Assembly (NCBI GenBank): GCA_948468385.1
Contig: CAOKHZ010000002.1
Location: forward strand, 153,300-217,299
Direction: 5' to 3'
DNA: 64,000 bases
Origin: an uncultured Faecalicatena sp.
GTDB lineage: Bacteria > Bacillota > Clostridia > Lachnospirales > Lachnospiraceae
The position numbers and the translations under genes are program-made. Position 1 is the first letter of the stretch, and each line of letters starts with the position of its first letter. Positions 41,236 through 50,043 of the stretch are shown here, one piece after another. The notes under the pieces are model-generated. The model saw only the letters and a list, made by a program, of their open reading frames with translations, was not told where the DNA came from and did not search any database.

Positions 41236-42573
41236 ATGAAAAAATGGAAATTAAGCCGGCTGACGCAGATGCTGGTTTTGGGATACACGTTGATTATATT
41301 GCTGGGGGCGGGGCTTCTGATGCTGCCGATTTCCACTCGTGAAGGAGTGAGAACCCCGTTTATGGACGCGTTGTTCACGGCCACCTCCGCGGCTTGCGTG
41401 ACGGGACTGGTGGTACGTGACACGTACCAGTACTGGTCTACTTTCGGGCAGTGCGTGATTATCAGCATCATCCAGATTGGCGGTCTGGGATTTATGACGA
41501 TTGGCGTGTTTTTTGCCACGCTTTTTAGAAGGCGCGTGGGACTCTGGATGCGTGGGACGATGCAGGAGAGCGTGAACGCCCTGCAGCTTGGCGGCATCGT
41601 GCGCCTGACGAAGTTCATCATCAAGGGGACGTTTTTAATCGAGGGAACGGGAGCGGTTCTTTTGACCTTGTGTTTCTGGCGAAAAATGAATTTTGGCAAG
41701 GCCTTGTTTTACGGAATCTTCCACTCCATCTCGGCGTTTTGTAACGCGGGATTTGATTTGATGGGGGAAGGGGAGGCGTATTCCTCGTTCACGGCATATT
41801 ATGATGACTGGCTTGTCAACCTGGTGCTGATGGCACTCATCATTCTCGGTGGCCTGGGTTTTTTTGTGTGGAGCGATTTGAAGCAAAATAAATTACAGTT
41901 TCGCAAGTACCGCCTGCATACGAAGCTGGTGGTCTTGACGACGGCGGTGCTTCTGGTGGCGGGGACGGTCTTGCTTTTTATTGCGGAACAAGATTACACG
42001 CTTAAGGACATGCCGCTAGGGAGTCAGATTTTGTGTTCCATGTTCGGTTCGGTGACGGCCAGGACGGCCGGGTTTAACACGGTGGACACGGCGGCGTTAT
42101 CGGACAGCGGGAAGATGATTACGATGATTTTGATGTTCATCGGCGGCAGCCCCGGTTCGACGGCAGGCGGCATCAAGACGACGACGTTTTTGGTGTTGAT
42201 TGTTTATGTGATTGCCAGCCTGCAGCAGAAAAAAGACTGCAACATTTTCGGGCGCAGGTTGGACGACGGCAGTATTCAAAAGGCGAGTTCCGTTTTGTGT
42301 ATCAACTTGTTCGCGGCCGTGGCCGCCATCGTGATTATCAGCGGGGCGCAGGTGCTGCCGTTGACGGACGTGCTGTTCGAGGTATTTTCGGCGATTGGCA
42401 CGGTCGGCATGACAACCGGGGTGACGCGGGAGATGACCACGGTTTCCAAAATCGTACTCATCTTTTTGATGTACTGCGGACGGGTGGGAAGCTTGACGTT
42501 CGCGTTTTCCCTGCGGGGACACAAGGTGGACGCGGCGGTGAAGCAGCCGGTGGAGCAAATCATGATAGGGTAG
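41236..42573 (+). CDS. ktrB: Potassium uptake membrane subunit KtrB
   Basis: This protein has 445 residues and about eight membrane helices with the four pore-loop repeats of the Trk/Ktr family: AACVTGLVVRD, HSISAFCNAGFDL, TARTAGFNTVD and FSAIGTVGMTTG. The Gly of each pore motif is present, and GGSPGSTAGGIKTTT precedes the third loop region. KtrB lets Na+- or proton-coupled K+ in and is gated by KtrA. ATG 41236 follows AAGGAACG. It is 16 bases from ktrA. Confidence 0.94.
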   Translation: MKKWKLSRLTQMLVLGYTLIILLGAGLLMLPISTREGVRTPFMDALFTATSAACVTGLVVRDTYQYWSTFGQCVIISIIQIGGLGFMTIGVFFATLFRRRVGLWMRGTMQESVNALQLGGIVRLTKFIIKGTFLIEGTGAVLLTLCFWRKMNFGKALFYGIFHSISAFCNAGFDLMGEGEAYSSFTAYYDDWLVNLVLMALIILGGLGFFVWSDLKQNKLQFRKYRLHTKLVVLTTAVLLVAGTVLLFIAEQDYTLKDMPLGSQILCSMFGSVTARTAGFNTVDTAALSDSGKMITMILMFIGGSPGSTAGGIKTTTFLVLIVYVIASLQQKKDCNIFGRRLDDGSIQKASSVLCINLFAAVAAIVIISGAQVLPLTDVLFEVFSAIGTVGMTTGVTREMTTVSKIVLIFLMYCGRVGSLTFAFSLRGHKVDAAVKQPVEQIMIG

Positions 42574-42589
42574 AAGGAGAGCAAAAGAC

Positions 42590-43237
42590 ATGAAATCGGT
42601 TTTAATTATCGGCCTGGGAAGGCTGGGGCATCATCTTTGCACGGAGATGTCAAAATTGGGAAATGAAATCATGATCGTGGACGAGGACGAGGAGCAGATG
42701 CGCGATTTGTTGCAGTATGCCACGCTGGCGCGGGTCGGGGATTGTACGGACATCGAGGTGTTAAAGAGCCTCGGGGTGGGAAATTATGACTTGTGTTATG
42801 TTTGCATCGGATCGAATTTCCAGAGCAGCCTGGAGATTACCAGCCAGTTGAAGGAATTGGGGGCGAAGTACGTGGTCAGCAAGGCGAACCGCGACTTGCA
42901 GGCGAAGTTCCTTTTGCGCAACGGAGCCGACGAGGTGATTTACCCGGATCGGGACGTGGCCGAGCGTCTGGCCGTGCGGCACAGTGCCAATCATATATTT
43001 GACTATATCGAGTTGACGGAGGAGTATTCGATATACGAGATTCTTCCGGCGAAGCAGTGGGTAGGGAAAAGCATTTTGGAATTGGACGTGCGCAAACGTT
43101 ACCATGTCAGCATCGTCGGGATCAAGCAACATGGGGAACTGATGATCATGCCCCCGGCGAACCGGAAGATGGAGGCGGACGACCATTTGATGGTGATCGG
43201 GAAAAAAGAGGACGTTGATCAAATATTGGATATGTGA
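42590..43237 (+). CDS. ktrA: Potassium uptake regulatory subunit KtrA
   Basis: This protein has 215 residues; ATG 42590 follows AAGGAG. The RCK/TrkA-N Rossmann motif is GLGRLGHHLCTEM, followed by VDEDEEQMRDL and VGDCTDIEVLKSLGV; the C-terminal RCK_C domain ends with ADDHLMVIGKKEDVDQ. It forms the cytosolic ring that binds ATP/ADP (and in many Firmicutes c-di-AMP through RCK_C) to gate KtrB. Its stop is 10 bases before the sensory hydrogenase start, so both share a transcript. Confidence 0.94.
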   Translation: MKSVLIIGLGRLGHHLCTEMSKLGNEIMIVDEDEEQMRDLLQYATLARVGDCTDIEVLKSLGVGNYDLCYVCIGSNFQSSLEITSQLKELGAKYVVSKANRDLQAKFLLRNGADEVIYPDRDVAERLAVRHSANHIFDYIELTEEYSIYEILPAKQWVGKSILELDVRKRYHVSIVGIKQHGELMIMPPANRKMEADDHLMVIGKKEDVDQILDM

Positions 43238-43247
43238 GGATGAGAAG

Positions 43248-44957
43248 ATGAGAGTTATTGATTTTACGGATGCAAAATGTAGGCATTGTTACAAGTGTGT
43301 GCGCCACTGCATGGTGAAGGCGATTTCCGTGAAGAATTCGCAGGCGCACATCATGGAGGATCACTGTATTCATTGTGGAAAATGTATGGAAATCTGTCCG
43401 CAGAACGCGAAAACGTTTTCCAGTGACATGGGACGCGTGAAGCGGTATTTGAAAAAGGGGGAAAAGCTGGTGATTTCCATCGCGCCTTCGTATGTCGGCG
43501 TGTTGGAGTTTGACCGTCCCGGCCAGGTGGTGGACGCCCTCTTGAAACTGGGATTTGCCGAGGTGCGTGAGACGGCCGAGGGCGCGGCGATGGTGACGGA
43601 AGAGTACAAGAGGTTGATTCGTGAAAAACAGATGCCAAACATCATCACGACCTGCTGTCCGAGCGTGAATGACCTGATTGAGAAATATTATCCGGAGTGT
43701 GCGCCGTTCATGGCTCCGGTCGTGTCCCCGATGGTCGCTCACGGGCGTTATATTAAGAAATTGTACGGCGAGGACACGAAGGTGGTCTTTTTAGGGCCGT
43801 GCATTGCCAAGAAGCAAGAGGCCGAAGGGGACGAGCGGGTGGCCGGGGCAATTGACGCCATTTTGACATTTGAGGAGCTGGCCGAGTGGCTGGAAGAGGA
43901 GCACATCAATATTCACGAATGCGAAGAGAAGCCGATGGGGAATCCAGACCCGATGATTAATCGGCTTTATCCGGTCGGCGGAGGCGTGGTGCAGTCCGTC
44001 ATCACCGGGGAAGAGGCGGATACATACCAAAAGGTTTTCGTGGACGGATTGGAAAACTGTATGGAGATGTTGGAGTGCATTCGGAAGGGGGAACTTCAGA
44101 ATTGCTTTATCGAGGCCAATGTCTGCGAGGGCGGATGCGCGAAGGGGCCGGCCTCGGCGAGGTGGAATACGTCTTACGTGAAAGCGAAGGTAAGGATTGC
44201 CAAAGAGGTGGCTCATGAGGCGATGCGTAATCTTCCCGGGATGAGCACGGAGGAAATGAAAAAGGAATTCAGGGATCGTTCCTTGCAGGAAGAGATGCCG
44301 AGCGAGGAGCAGATTCGGGAAATTTTAAAATCGACCGGGAAATTTTCTGCAAAGGACGAGTTAAACTGCGGAGCCTGCGGGTATTCGACTTGCCGTGAAA
44401 AGGCGATTGCCGTTTATCAAGGAAAGGCCGAGTTGGAAATGTGCATGCCCCATGCGCTGACGCAGGCGGAGTCCATGTCAAATGTCGTGCTGGACACGAC
44501 TCCGAACATGATTTACGTCGTGGACGGCGAACTGCGTATCCGTGAATGTAACAGGAAAGGGCAGGAACTTCTTGGGGTTGGCCGCAAGGAAGCCCTGGAG
44601 CGCTATATCTTTGAATTTATGGACGCGGAGGATATCGAGGAGACGCTCCGCACGAGGGAGCCGGTGAGAAATAAAAAGATACGGCTGGAACACGAAGGAC
44701 TGACGGTGGAGGAGTCCATCGTTTATATTGAAAATCTGGATTCGGTGCTGGTGATATTCCGGGACATTACCCGCGAGGAGAAAATCAAAGAACAACATTA
44801 TAATTTGAAGTTAGAAACAATGGAGATGGCGCAGAAGGTCATTGACAAGCAGATGATGGTGGCACAGGAAATCGCCGGACTTTTGGGCGAGACGACGGCC
44901 GAGACGAAGGTGACGCTGACAAAGCTTAGGGATTCTGTGCTGAACGAAGAGGAGTAA
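43248..44957 (+). CDS. Sensory [FeFe]-hydrogenase with PAS domain (group C, HydS-like)
   Basis: ATG 43248 (MRVIDFTDAKCRHCYKCVRH) follows GAGGATGAG. The protein has 569 residues. Two [4Fe-4S] motifs (CRHCYKCVRHC, CIHCGKCMEIC) precede an H-cluster domain with diverged but ligand-bearing motifs: L1 TTCCPSVND, L2 LGPCIAKKQEAE, L3 ANVCEGGCAKGP. Next comes a Cys cluster (CGACGYSTCREKA, EMCMPHA), then a PAS domain (LDTTPNMIYVVDGELRIREC) and a coiled-coil end. This layout is that of sensory rather than catalytic hydrogenases, thought to sense H2 or redox state. The next gene is a PP2C-type phosphatase, the partner expected for this group. Confidence 0.9.
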   Translation: MRVIDFTDAKCRHCYKCVRHCMVKAISVKNSQAHIMEDHCIHCGKCMEICPQNAKTFSSDMGRVKRYLKKGEKLVISIAPSYVGVLEFDRPGQVVDALLKLGFAEVRETAEGAAMVTEEYKRLIREKQMPNIITTCCPSVNDLIEKYYPECAPFMAPVVSPMVAHGRYIKKLYGEDTKVVFLGPCIAKKQEAEGDERVAGAIDAILTFEELAEWLEEEHINIHECEEKPMGNPDPMINRLYPVGGGVVQSVITGEEADTYQKVFVDGLENCMEMLECIRKGELQNCFIEANVCEGGCAKGPASARWNTSYVKAKVRIAKEVAHEAMRNLPGMSTEEMKKEFRDRSLQEEMPSEEQIREILKSTGKFSAKDELNCGACGYSTCREKAIAVYQGKAELEMCMPHALTQAESMSNVVLDTTPNMIYVVDGELRIRECNRKGQELLGVGRKEALERYIFEFMDAEDIEETLRTREPVRNKKIRLEHEGLTVEESIVYIENLDSVLVIFRDITREEKIKEQHYNLKLETMEMAQKVIDKQMMVAQEIAGLLGETTAETKVTLTKLRDSVLNEEE

Positions 44958-45030
44958 GGCGTGAAAACGCGGGGGCTCCGCGCAGTGGTGATGGCGGGGC
45001 GCGATGACGCAACGGCGACAGGAGGAAATC

Positions 45031-46206
45031 ATGAGCGTAAGTATTGACGTGGCTTATAAAAGCTTGAACAAACATGACGAGGAGCTTTGCGGGGACAAGG
45101 TGGAAATCGTCAAGACCGACGATTCGGACATCCTGATTTTGGCGGACGGGATGGGCAGCGGCGTGAAGGCCAATATTTTGGCCACGCTGACTTCCAAGAT
45201 ATTGGCGACGATGATGCACGAGGGGGCGGCGATTGAATCTTGCGTGGAGACGATTGCCAAGACGCTTCCCATTTGCCAGGTGCGAAAGGTGGCCTACGCG
45301 ACGTTTAGCATTTTACAGATTTTTCACGACGGAACGGCCTATTTGGCGGAGTTTGACAATCCGGACTGCGTGTTCGTCCGCGACAGGCAGATTGTGAAAT
45401 ACCCCTATACGACGCGGGAAATCGAGGGAAAACAGATTCACGAGTATCGCTTTACGGTCAAGCAGAATGACTGTTTCGTGTTGATGAGCGACGGCGTCAT
45501 TTACGCCGGGGCGGGGGAAATCCTGAATTTGCAGGGATGGACGTGGGAAAATATGGCGGATTATACGTTGCAGTGCACGAAAAAGACCATGTCGGCCGCA
45601 CGTCTGGCGGCGATGCTTTCCCAGGCCTGCGACGACCTTTATATTCAAAAGCCGGGGGATGACACGACGGTGGCCGTGGCGCGGGTGATTGAGCGCAAGG
45701 TGGTGAACATTTTCACCGGGCCGCCGAAGTCCAAGGAGGACGACGAGAGGCTCATGGGCGAGTTCATGCAGGCGGAAGGGAAAAAGGTGGTGTCCGGTGG
45801 TACCAGTTCACAGATTGCCGCCCGCTATTTGCATAAGGAGATCATAACGAAGGTTAGCGAGACGACCCCGGGCGTGCCTCCAATGGCGTTTATCGAGGGG
45901 CTGGATTTGGTGACGGAGGGCGTGCTGACGATGGGTAAGGCGTTAAAGCTTCTCAAGCGGTACCAGGACGCGGACTTCGACGCAGATTTCTTTGACGAAC
46001 TCGATGCCGATAACGGGGCGGCCAAATTGGCGAAGCTTTTGATAGAGGAGTGTACGGAATTAAACCTCTTCGTCGGCACGGCCATGAATGAGGCACATGT
46101 GGAGAGCGAGCTGACGTTTGACCTTAGCATGCGCATGAACCTGGTGGAGCAATTGCAGGCGGTCGTGGAGAAGATGGGGAAGGGCGTGAAGGTAAAATAT
46201 TACTAG
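45031..46206 (+). CDS. SpoIIE/PP2C-type serine phosphatase
   Basis: ATG 45031 (MSVSIDVAYKSLNKHDE) follows AGGAGG; 391 residues. The PP2C metal-binding motifs are visible: ILILADGMGSGVKAN, CFVLMSDGVIYAG, and GDDTTVAVARV near residue 215. After the phosphatase core comes an unrecognised helical domain of about 160 residues. It lies 73 bases after the sensory hydrogenase gene, and such phosphatases are known companions of group C hydrogenases, so it probably turns the H2/redox signal into dephosphorylation of a partner. Confidence 0.88.
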   Translation: MSVSIDVAYKSLNKHDEELCGDKVEIVKTDDSDILILADGMGSGVKANILATLTSKILATMMHEGAAIESCVETIAKTLPICQVRKVAYATFSILQIFHDGTAYLAEFDNPDCVFVRDRQIVKYPYTTREIEGKQIHEYRFTVKQNDCFVLMSDGVIYAGAGEILNLQGWTWENMADYTLQCTKKTMSAARLAAMLSQACDDLYIQKPGDDTTVAVARVIERKVVNIFTGPPKSKEDDERLMGEFMQAEGKKVVSGGTSSQIAARYLHKEIITKVSETTPGVPPMAFIEGLDLVTEGVLTMGKALKLLKRYQDADFDADFFDELDADNGAAKLAKLLIEECTELNLFVGTAMNEAHVESELTFDLSMRMNLVEQLQAVVEKMGKGVKVKYY

Positions 46207-46240
46207 AGCGTTTCTTAGGTCATTGGCGAGGAAAAAAAGC

Positions 46241-46807
46241 ATGGGAAAAGCATTATCTGAAATGACATTGGAAGAGCTGTGGCAATTGTTTCCTATATTT
46301 TTGGTGGAACCCAGTGACCGGTGGGCATCCTGCTATGACAAAATGGAAGCCATGTTAGAGGAAATACTTTCTGAATGTCCGGTTGAAAGAATCAGTCATA
46401 TCGGGAGTACGGCGGTATATGGAATATGGGCGAAGGACATTGTAGATGTACTGGTTGAGCTGTCAGCGGGGTCTGACATGGAAGCGGCGGCACGGAAGAT
46501 GGAAGAAAACGATTTTATCCGAATGTCCTCGGGAGAAGGACGGATTTCCCTTAACCGTGGATATACCGAAGAAGGATTTGCAGAAGACGTGTACCATGTG
46601 CATCTTCGTTATGTTGGTGACAACGATGAATTATATTTCAAGGATTATTTGAACGAGCATGTACAAGTGGCCAGAGAGTATGAAGCCATGAAGTTAAGGC
46701 TGTGGAAGTTGTATGAACATGATAGAGATGCCTACACGGATGCAAAGACGGAATTTATAAAAAAATGGACGGGCGAGGCGAAGGAAAAATATTGTGGCAG
46801 ATATTGA
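46241..46807 (+). CDS. GrpB/UPF0157 nucleotidyltransferase-fold protein
   Basis: This protein has 188 residues; ATG 46241 (MGKALSEMTLEELWQLFPIF) follows GAGGAAAA. The family motif is clear: ISHIGSTAVYGIWAKDIVDV with the GS and D of a nucleotidyltransferase fold, HVHLRYVGDNDELYFKDYL, and AREYEAMKLRLWK. The family is of uncertain substrate and is often fused to dephospho-CoA kinase; here it stands alone. It starts 34 bases after the phosphatase and may ride on the same transcript. Confidence 0.88.
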   Translation: MGKALSEMTLEELWQLFPIFLVEPSDRWASCYDKMEAMLEEILSECPVERISHIGSTAVYGIWAKDIVDVLVELSAGSDMEAAARKMEENDFIRMSSGEGRISLNRGYTEEGFAEDVYHVHLRYVGDNDELYFKDYLNEHVQVAREYEAMKLRLWKLYEHDRDAYTDAKTEFIKKWTGEAKEKYCGRY

Positions 46808-46933
46808 GGCGTGATAGTGATGAATAGCTGATTTGCGGCTGGCCTAAGAATAAAACAAAATAAATATAACCATCCTCCGATTATCATTCATTAGGGAGGA
46901 TATTCAAAAATCAGGGTTGGTGAGAAAATAAAA

Positions 46934-47584
46934 ATGAAAACAAAGATAGCTTCGCCGAGAGTACCATCCCAATTGGTGCCGGTGGAAGATTTACAAGCGT
47001 TGAAGGATTCGCCGGAGGATGTTCGAATCACGGGAGTTATGTTACGCGAGGAATGTGTGACGGGGCAGGATTATTATGGGGTGGATGTAGAGAAATCCCG
47101 TTTTGAGAAAAGTAAATTTATAGATTGTGATTTTGAAAAGGCGTCTTTTGTAGACGTAATCTTTGAAAATTGCGATTTTTCAAACAGTCATTTCGCGAAA
47201 GCGTATTTCAGTCGATGTGAATTCAGAAATTGTAAATGTCTGGGAACCGTTTTTAATGAAGCAGTAATGAAGCATGTTAAGATTGCGGGGAGCACATTAA
47301 AATACGCGAGCCTGAATGATGCAAAATTGGAATCTGTGGAGATGAATGACTGTGACATGTCGGAAAGTTCCATTTCGGAGACAATTCACAAAAATTGGAC
47401 GGCCAGCAAATGTCTGTTCGTGGGGACAAATTTCTTTCATACGAAATTGAAAAATTTTGATTTTACAAGCTGTGAACTGGCAAATATAATCATTTCCGAT
47501 ACGTTGGAAGAAATTCGCGGGATAAAGATTACGGCAATCCAAGCGTTGGAGGCAGCCAGATTGCTGGAAATGAAAGTGGAGTAA
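46934..47584 (+). CDS. Pentapeptide repeat protein
   Basis: This protein has 216 residues. From about residue 50 to 180 it follows the A(D/N)LXX pattern with Phe/Leu at the centre: SRFEK SKFID CDFEK ASFVD VIFEN CDFSN and so on, which folds as a right-handed square beta-helix. Several units use Cys instead of Asn. Members such as Qnr and MfpA mimic DNA and protect gyrase; most have no known role. The start ATG 46934 has only a weak ribosome site (GGTTGGTGAG). No neighbour points to a function. Confidence 0.88.
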   Translation: MKTKIASPRVPSQLVPVEDLQALKDSPEDVRITGVMLREECVTGQDYYGVDVEKSRFEKSKFIDCDFEKASFVDVIFENCDFSNSHFAKAYFSRCEFRNCKCLGTVFNEAVMKHVKIAGSTLKYASLNDAKLESVEMNDCDMSESSISETIHKNWTASKCLFVGTNFFHTKLKNFDFTSCELANIIISDTLEEIRGIKITAIQALEAARLLEMKVE

Positions 47585-47686
47585 AAATCCGGTGGGCGTT
47601 TTCCAATTGCCGTGATACAATATGAAGATTGTAATGACATAGATGTTTGGTTACCGATTATCAAATCGGTATTTGAGGAGGAATTC

Positions 47687-47826
47687 ATGCTTGATATTAA
47701 AATAAGTCAGTTATTCTATGGCAACGAAAAAATATTATGACAGATGCAGAGCTGGCGGAGGCGTTAAATGGGCATAGCATTTGCATGTCATTCAGGCAAG
47801 ATAGAGAACGAGAAAGATGCGAATGA
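47687..47826 (+). pseudogene. Frameshifted small gene remnant
   Basis: A strong GAGGAGG is followed by ATG 47687 and 17 codons (MLDIKISQLFYGNEKIL), ending TGA; a second ATG at 47737 overlaps by ATGA and gives MTDAELAEALNGHSICMSF before stopping at 47826. A perfect ribosome site before such a short product suggests a broken gene, or a short leader peptide. No family is recognised. Confidence 0.35.
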
Positions 47827-48091
47827 GTTGTTTTTAAAGGCATTTGATGAATGGCGTTCCCTTGATGAGAAGTTTATAAAGACGTTACAAAAGTGTTTGA
47901 CACAGAATACTTATGATACACGCGGATGGCAGTTGGGAGAACTCCCGGGGGAATTCAAACATCATGATTATGTGACGGGAAGAGAGGAAATCGGTGTCGC
48001 GCCGGAAGACGTCGGGGAGGAATTGGAAGAACTATTTTCAGAACATGAAGATGTGCCAGACAAGACTTGGAACCGCTTCAAGATTTTTTAA
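47768..48091 (+). CDS. Small acidic protein of unknown function
   Basis: This protein of 107 residues starts MGIAFACHSGKIENEKDANE. ATG 47768 follows GGCGGAGG by about 6 bases. The sequence is acidic towards the end (VAPEDVGEELEELFSEHED) and has no membrane segment or signal peptide. It overlaps the end of a broken reading frame in another frame. The family is not recognised; in size and charge it resembles immunity-type proteins, but no toxin is adjacent. Confidence 0.45.
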   Translation: MGIAFACHSGKIENEKDANELFLKAFDEWRSLDEKFIKTLQKCLTQNTYDTRGWQLGELPGEFKHHDYVTGREEIGVAPEDVGEELEELFSEHEDVPDKTWNRFKIF

Positions 48092-48155
48092 AGGAACAAA
48101 CGGTGAAAACATGGGAGAAGCAGATAGCGCGTATGGGGTAAAAGTGATTTAAACT

Positions 48156-48422
48156 ATGATGTTGGTAGAAATTGAGTATTACAAAGAAAAAGTGCTTTTA
48201 TATGGAAAAAAGAGAACTTATGCGGAGTTTCGCAGACAGATGGAAGAGATTGAAGCCATCTATGACAAGACGGAAGATAATTTTGTCGCGTTGCTTGGCA
48301 GAAGGCATGGTTTGACCGTGATAGGGTGTGACATGGTGGATGAGGATATGGTTCCCGTATATGTTTATGACCGGGATACGGAAAAGGCATATCGGGTGTC
48401 TGGTTATGCAGAAGAAGGGTAG
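48156..48422 (+). CDS. Small protein of unknown function
   Basis: This protein of 88 residues starts MMLVEIEYYKEKVLLYGKK. The ribosome site is weak (GGGG about 17 bases upstream). It has a beta-alpha-beta look with RTYAEFRRQMEEIEAIYD as a helix, and ends VYVYDRDTEKAYRVSGYAEE. I recall similar small proteins in Lachnospiraceae but cannot name the family. It ends 7 bases before the GNAT pseudogene. Confidence 0.5.
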   Translation: MMLVEIEYYKEKVLLYGKKRTYAEFRRQMEEIEAIYDKTEDNFVALLGRRHGLTVIGCDMVDEDMVPVYVYDRDTEKAYRVSGYAEEG

Positions 48423-48429
48423 AAATAAA

Positions 48430-48640
48430 ATGTTTATTAGAGAGTATCAATCAGCGGATTGTAAGGAATTGACAGAGCTTTTTTATAGCACGGTTCACAC
48501 AGTAAACGCGAAAGATTATACGAAAGCGCAATTAGACGTATGGGCGACAGAATAGGTGGATTTGGAAAAGTGGAACTAGTCACTTCAAGAGCATTTTAGT
48601 ATTGTGGCGGTTGATAGTGATGTCATCGTAGGATTTTAAT
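48430..48640 (+). pseudogene. GNAT acetyltransferase gene with two amber stops
   Basis: The start reads MFIREYQSADCKELTELFYS, the usual N-terminus of a GNAT protein, through VNAKDYTKAQLDVWATE. An in-frame TAG follows, then VDLEKWN, a second TAG, then SLQEHFSIVAVDSDVIVGF and TAA. Both TAG positions would suit a CAG (Gln) codon. The acetyl-CoA binding half is missing. From 48641 to 48989 I find no supportable gene; the sequence is AT-rich. Confidence 0.75.
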
Positions 48641-48989
48641 TTTGTTATGATAAAGGAGCGGTAATTTTCAATTTGCCGGATCGGGGCGTATGAAGAAAAA
48701 GTGCTCTATATTATGAACAATGCTTATTATATAATATCATGCCATTCGCGCCGGTTAGAAAGAATTCGAAATACATGGACTTCTTGCGGATGAGCTTGTA
48801 TAACGAAAACCACACCCATTGCCAATATTACCTAGACAATATTCTCTGGGGAGATTGTAATGCAATTAGCGAAAATACATGCCATAATCAAAGAGCATAC
48901 AATTGTTGCAACTACCGAGCGTTTTTCCATCCAACAGCAGTAGAAATAATGCCTATAATCACTTTTGATAAAATTTTTTTCATTTAGGC

Positions 48990-49020
48990 TTGACTCTCAC
49001 ATTATGGTATACTCTAAACT
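48990..49020 (+). promoter_or_regulatory. MerR-type promoter with 19-base spacer
   Basis: TTGACT and TAAACT are separated by 19 bases, the overlong spacer characteristic of promoters that MerR regulators activate by twisting DNA. The MerR gene starts 41 bases downstream, suggesting autoregulation. Confidence 0.6.
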
Positions 49021-49061
49021 GTAACCAGAGCTCGGGAACACACATATGTGAGGTAGGAACA

Positions 49062-49880
49062 ATGTTAAAAATAGGAGATTTTTCAAAACTGTCAAGAATC
49101 AGTATCCGCATGTTACGGCATTATGATGAAATCGGAATCCTTCACCCGGAATGCGTGGACGATTTTACGGGTTATCGCTATTACAGCGAGTCGCAGCTTC
49201 CACAAGCGGGGAGAATTCAGGCCTTAAAGGGACTGGGGTTTCGGCTTTCCACGATCAAGGACAGCTTTGACAGGGATGGTGATGCGCGGGAGGTGGAGGG
49301 CATCCTGCTTGCGAAGCGAAAGGAATTGGAAGTGGAGGCCATGGAAATTCGGCAGAAGATACAGTATATTGACAGTACGTTGAAATGGTTGAGAAAGGAT
49401 GGTAATTTCATGGACTACAATGTTACGTTAAAAACGGTGCCGGAGAGGTATGTCGCAAGCGTGCGGCAGGTGATTCCCGCCTATAATCAGGAGGGGATGC
49501 TGTGGGAATTGATGTGTCGGGAGCTGGAACCGCAGAAAGTACAGAACGCGGTGCCGGACTATGGCATGGCCATTTTCCACGACGAGGGGCATCGGGAGCA
49601 TGATCCGGACGTGGAAATCCAGGTTTCCGTGGTGGGAAAATACAAGGACACGGAGCATGTCAAATTTAAGACCGTGCCGCCAATCCAGATTGCTTCGGTC
49701 ACATATAAGGGCAGCTATGAGGAAATTACAAGGGTGAACGAGGCGGTAGCAAACTGGATTGTGGAAAATGGGTATGATTTCGACGGGAAGTCGTTTTGCA
49801 TTTACCACGTGGCACCCAATCAGGCGGCCAGTTCAAAAGACCTGGTTACAGAAGTCTGCTTTCCGGTAAAAAAGAACTAG
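49062..49880 (+). CDS. MerR-family regulator with GyrI-like effector domain
   Basis: ATG 49062 (MLKIGDFSKLSRISIRMLRH) follows AGGTAGGA. The N-terminal MerR helix-turn-helix continues with YDEIGILHPECVDDFTGYRYY, then a coiled-coil dimerisation helix, giving 272 residues in all. The C-terminal half (from about residue 125, DYNVTLKTVPERYVASVR) is a GyrI/BmrR-type ligand-binding fold with VTYKGSYEEI and HVAPNQ near the end. Such regulators sense lipophilic cations or drugs. No efflux gene is adjacent on this strand. Confidence 0.9.
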   Translation: MLKIGDFSKLSRISIRMLRHYDEIGILHPECVDDFTGYRYYSESQLPQAGRIQALKGLGFRLSTIKDSFDRDGDAREVEGILLAKRKELEVEAMEIRQKIQYIDSTLKWLRKDGNFMDYNVTLKTVPERYVASVRQVIPAYNQEGMLWELMCRELEPQKVQNAVPDYGMAIFHDEGHREHDPDVEIQVSVVGKYKDTEHVKFKTVPPIQIASVTYKGSYEEITRVNEAVANWIVENGYDFDGKSFCIYHVAPNQAASSKDLVTEVCFPVKKN

Positions 49881-49903
49881 AGAAATGGCATGGCCATTTG
49901 AGA

Positions 49904-49925
49904 GGCGCCCCTTCGGGGGCGTCTT
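49904..49925 (+). terminator. Rho-independent terminator after MerR gene
   Basis: GGCGCCCC pairs with GGGGCGTC around a TTCG tetraloop, followed by TTTC. It lies 24 bases after the merR stop. Confidence 0.75.
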
Positions 49926-50043
49926 TCATTTCACGGCATCTGGAAAGCATTTCACGACAAGTGTCGTTTTGCGGCTTGCAAGCTTTGGAGAGTAGTGTTA
50001 CTATTTTAATGGGTTTTTATGATAAAAACCAGGAGGGGACGAA

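Noticed and set aside
48430-48640. TAG read as an amino acid
   Set aside because: TAG ends normal genes in this window (for example hydC at 24680), and the acetyltransferase is also truncated, so simple decay is the better explanation.
48739-48987. 82-codon open frame on the plus strand
   Set aside because: No ribosome site, unusual Cys/His/Asn-rich composition and no family; it lies in AT-rich sequence before the MerR promoter.
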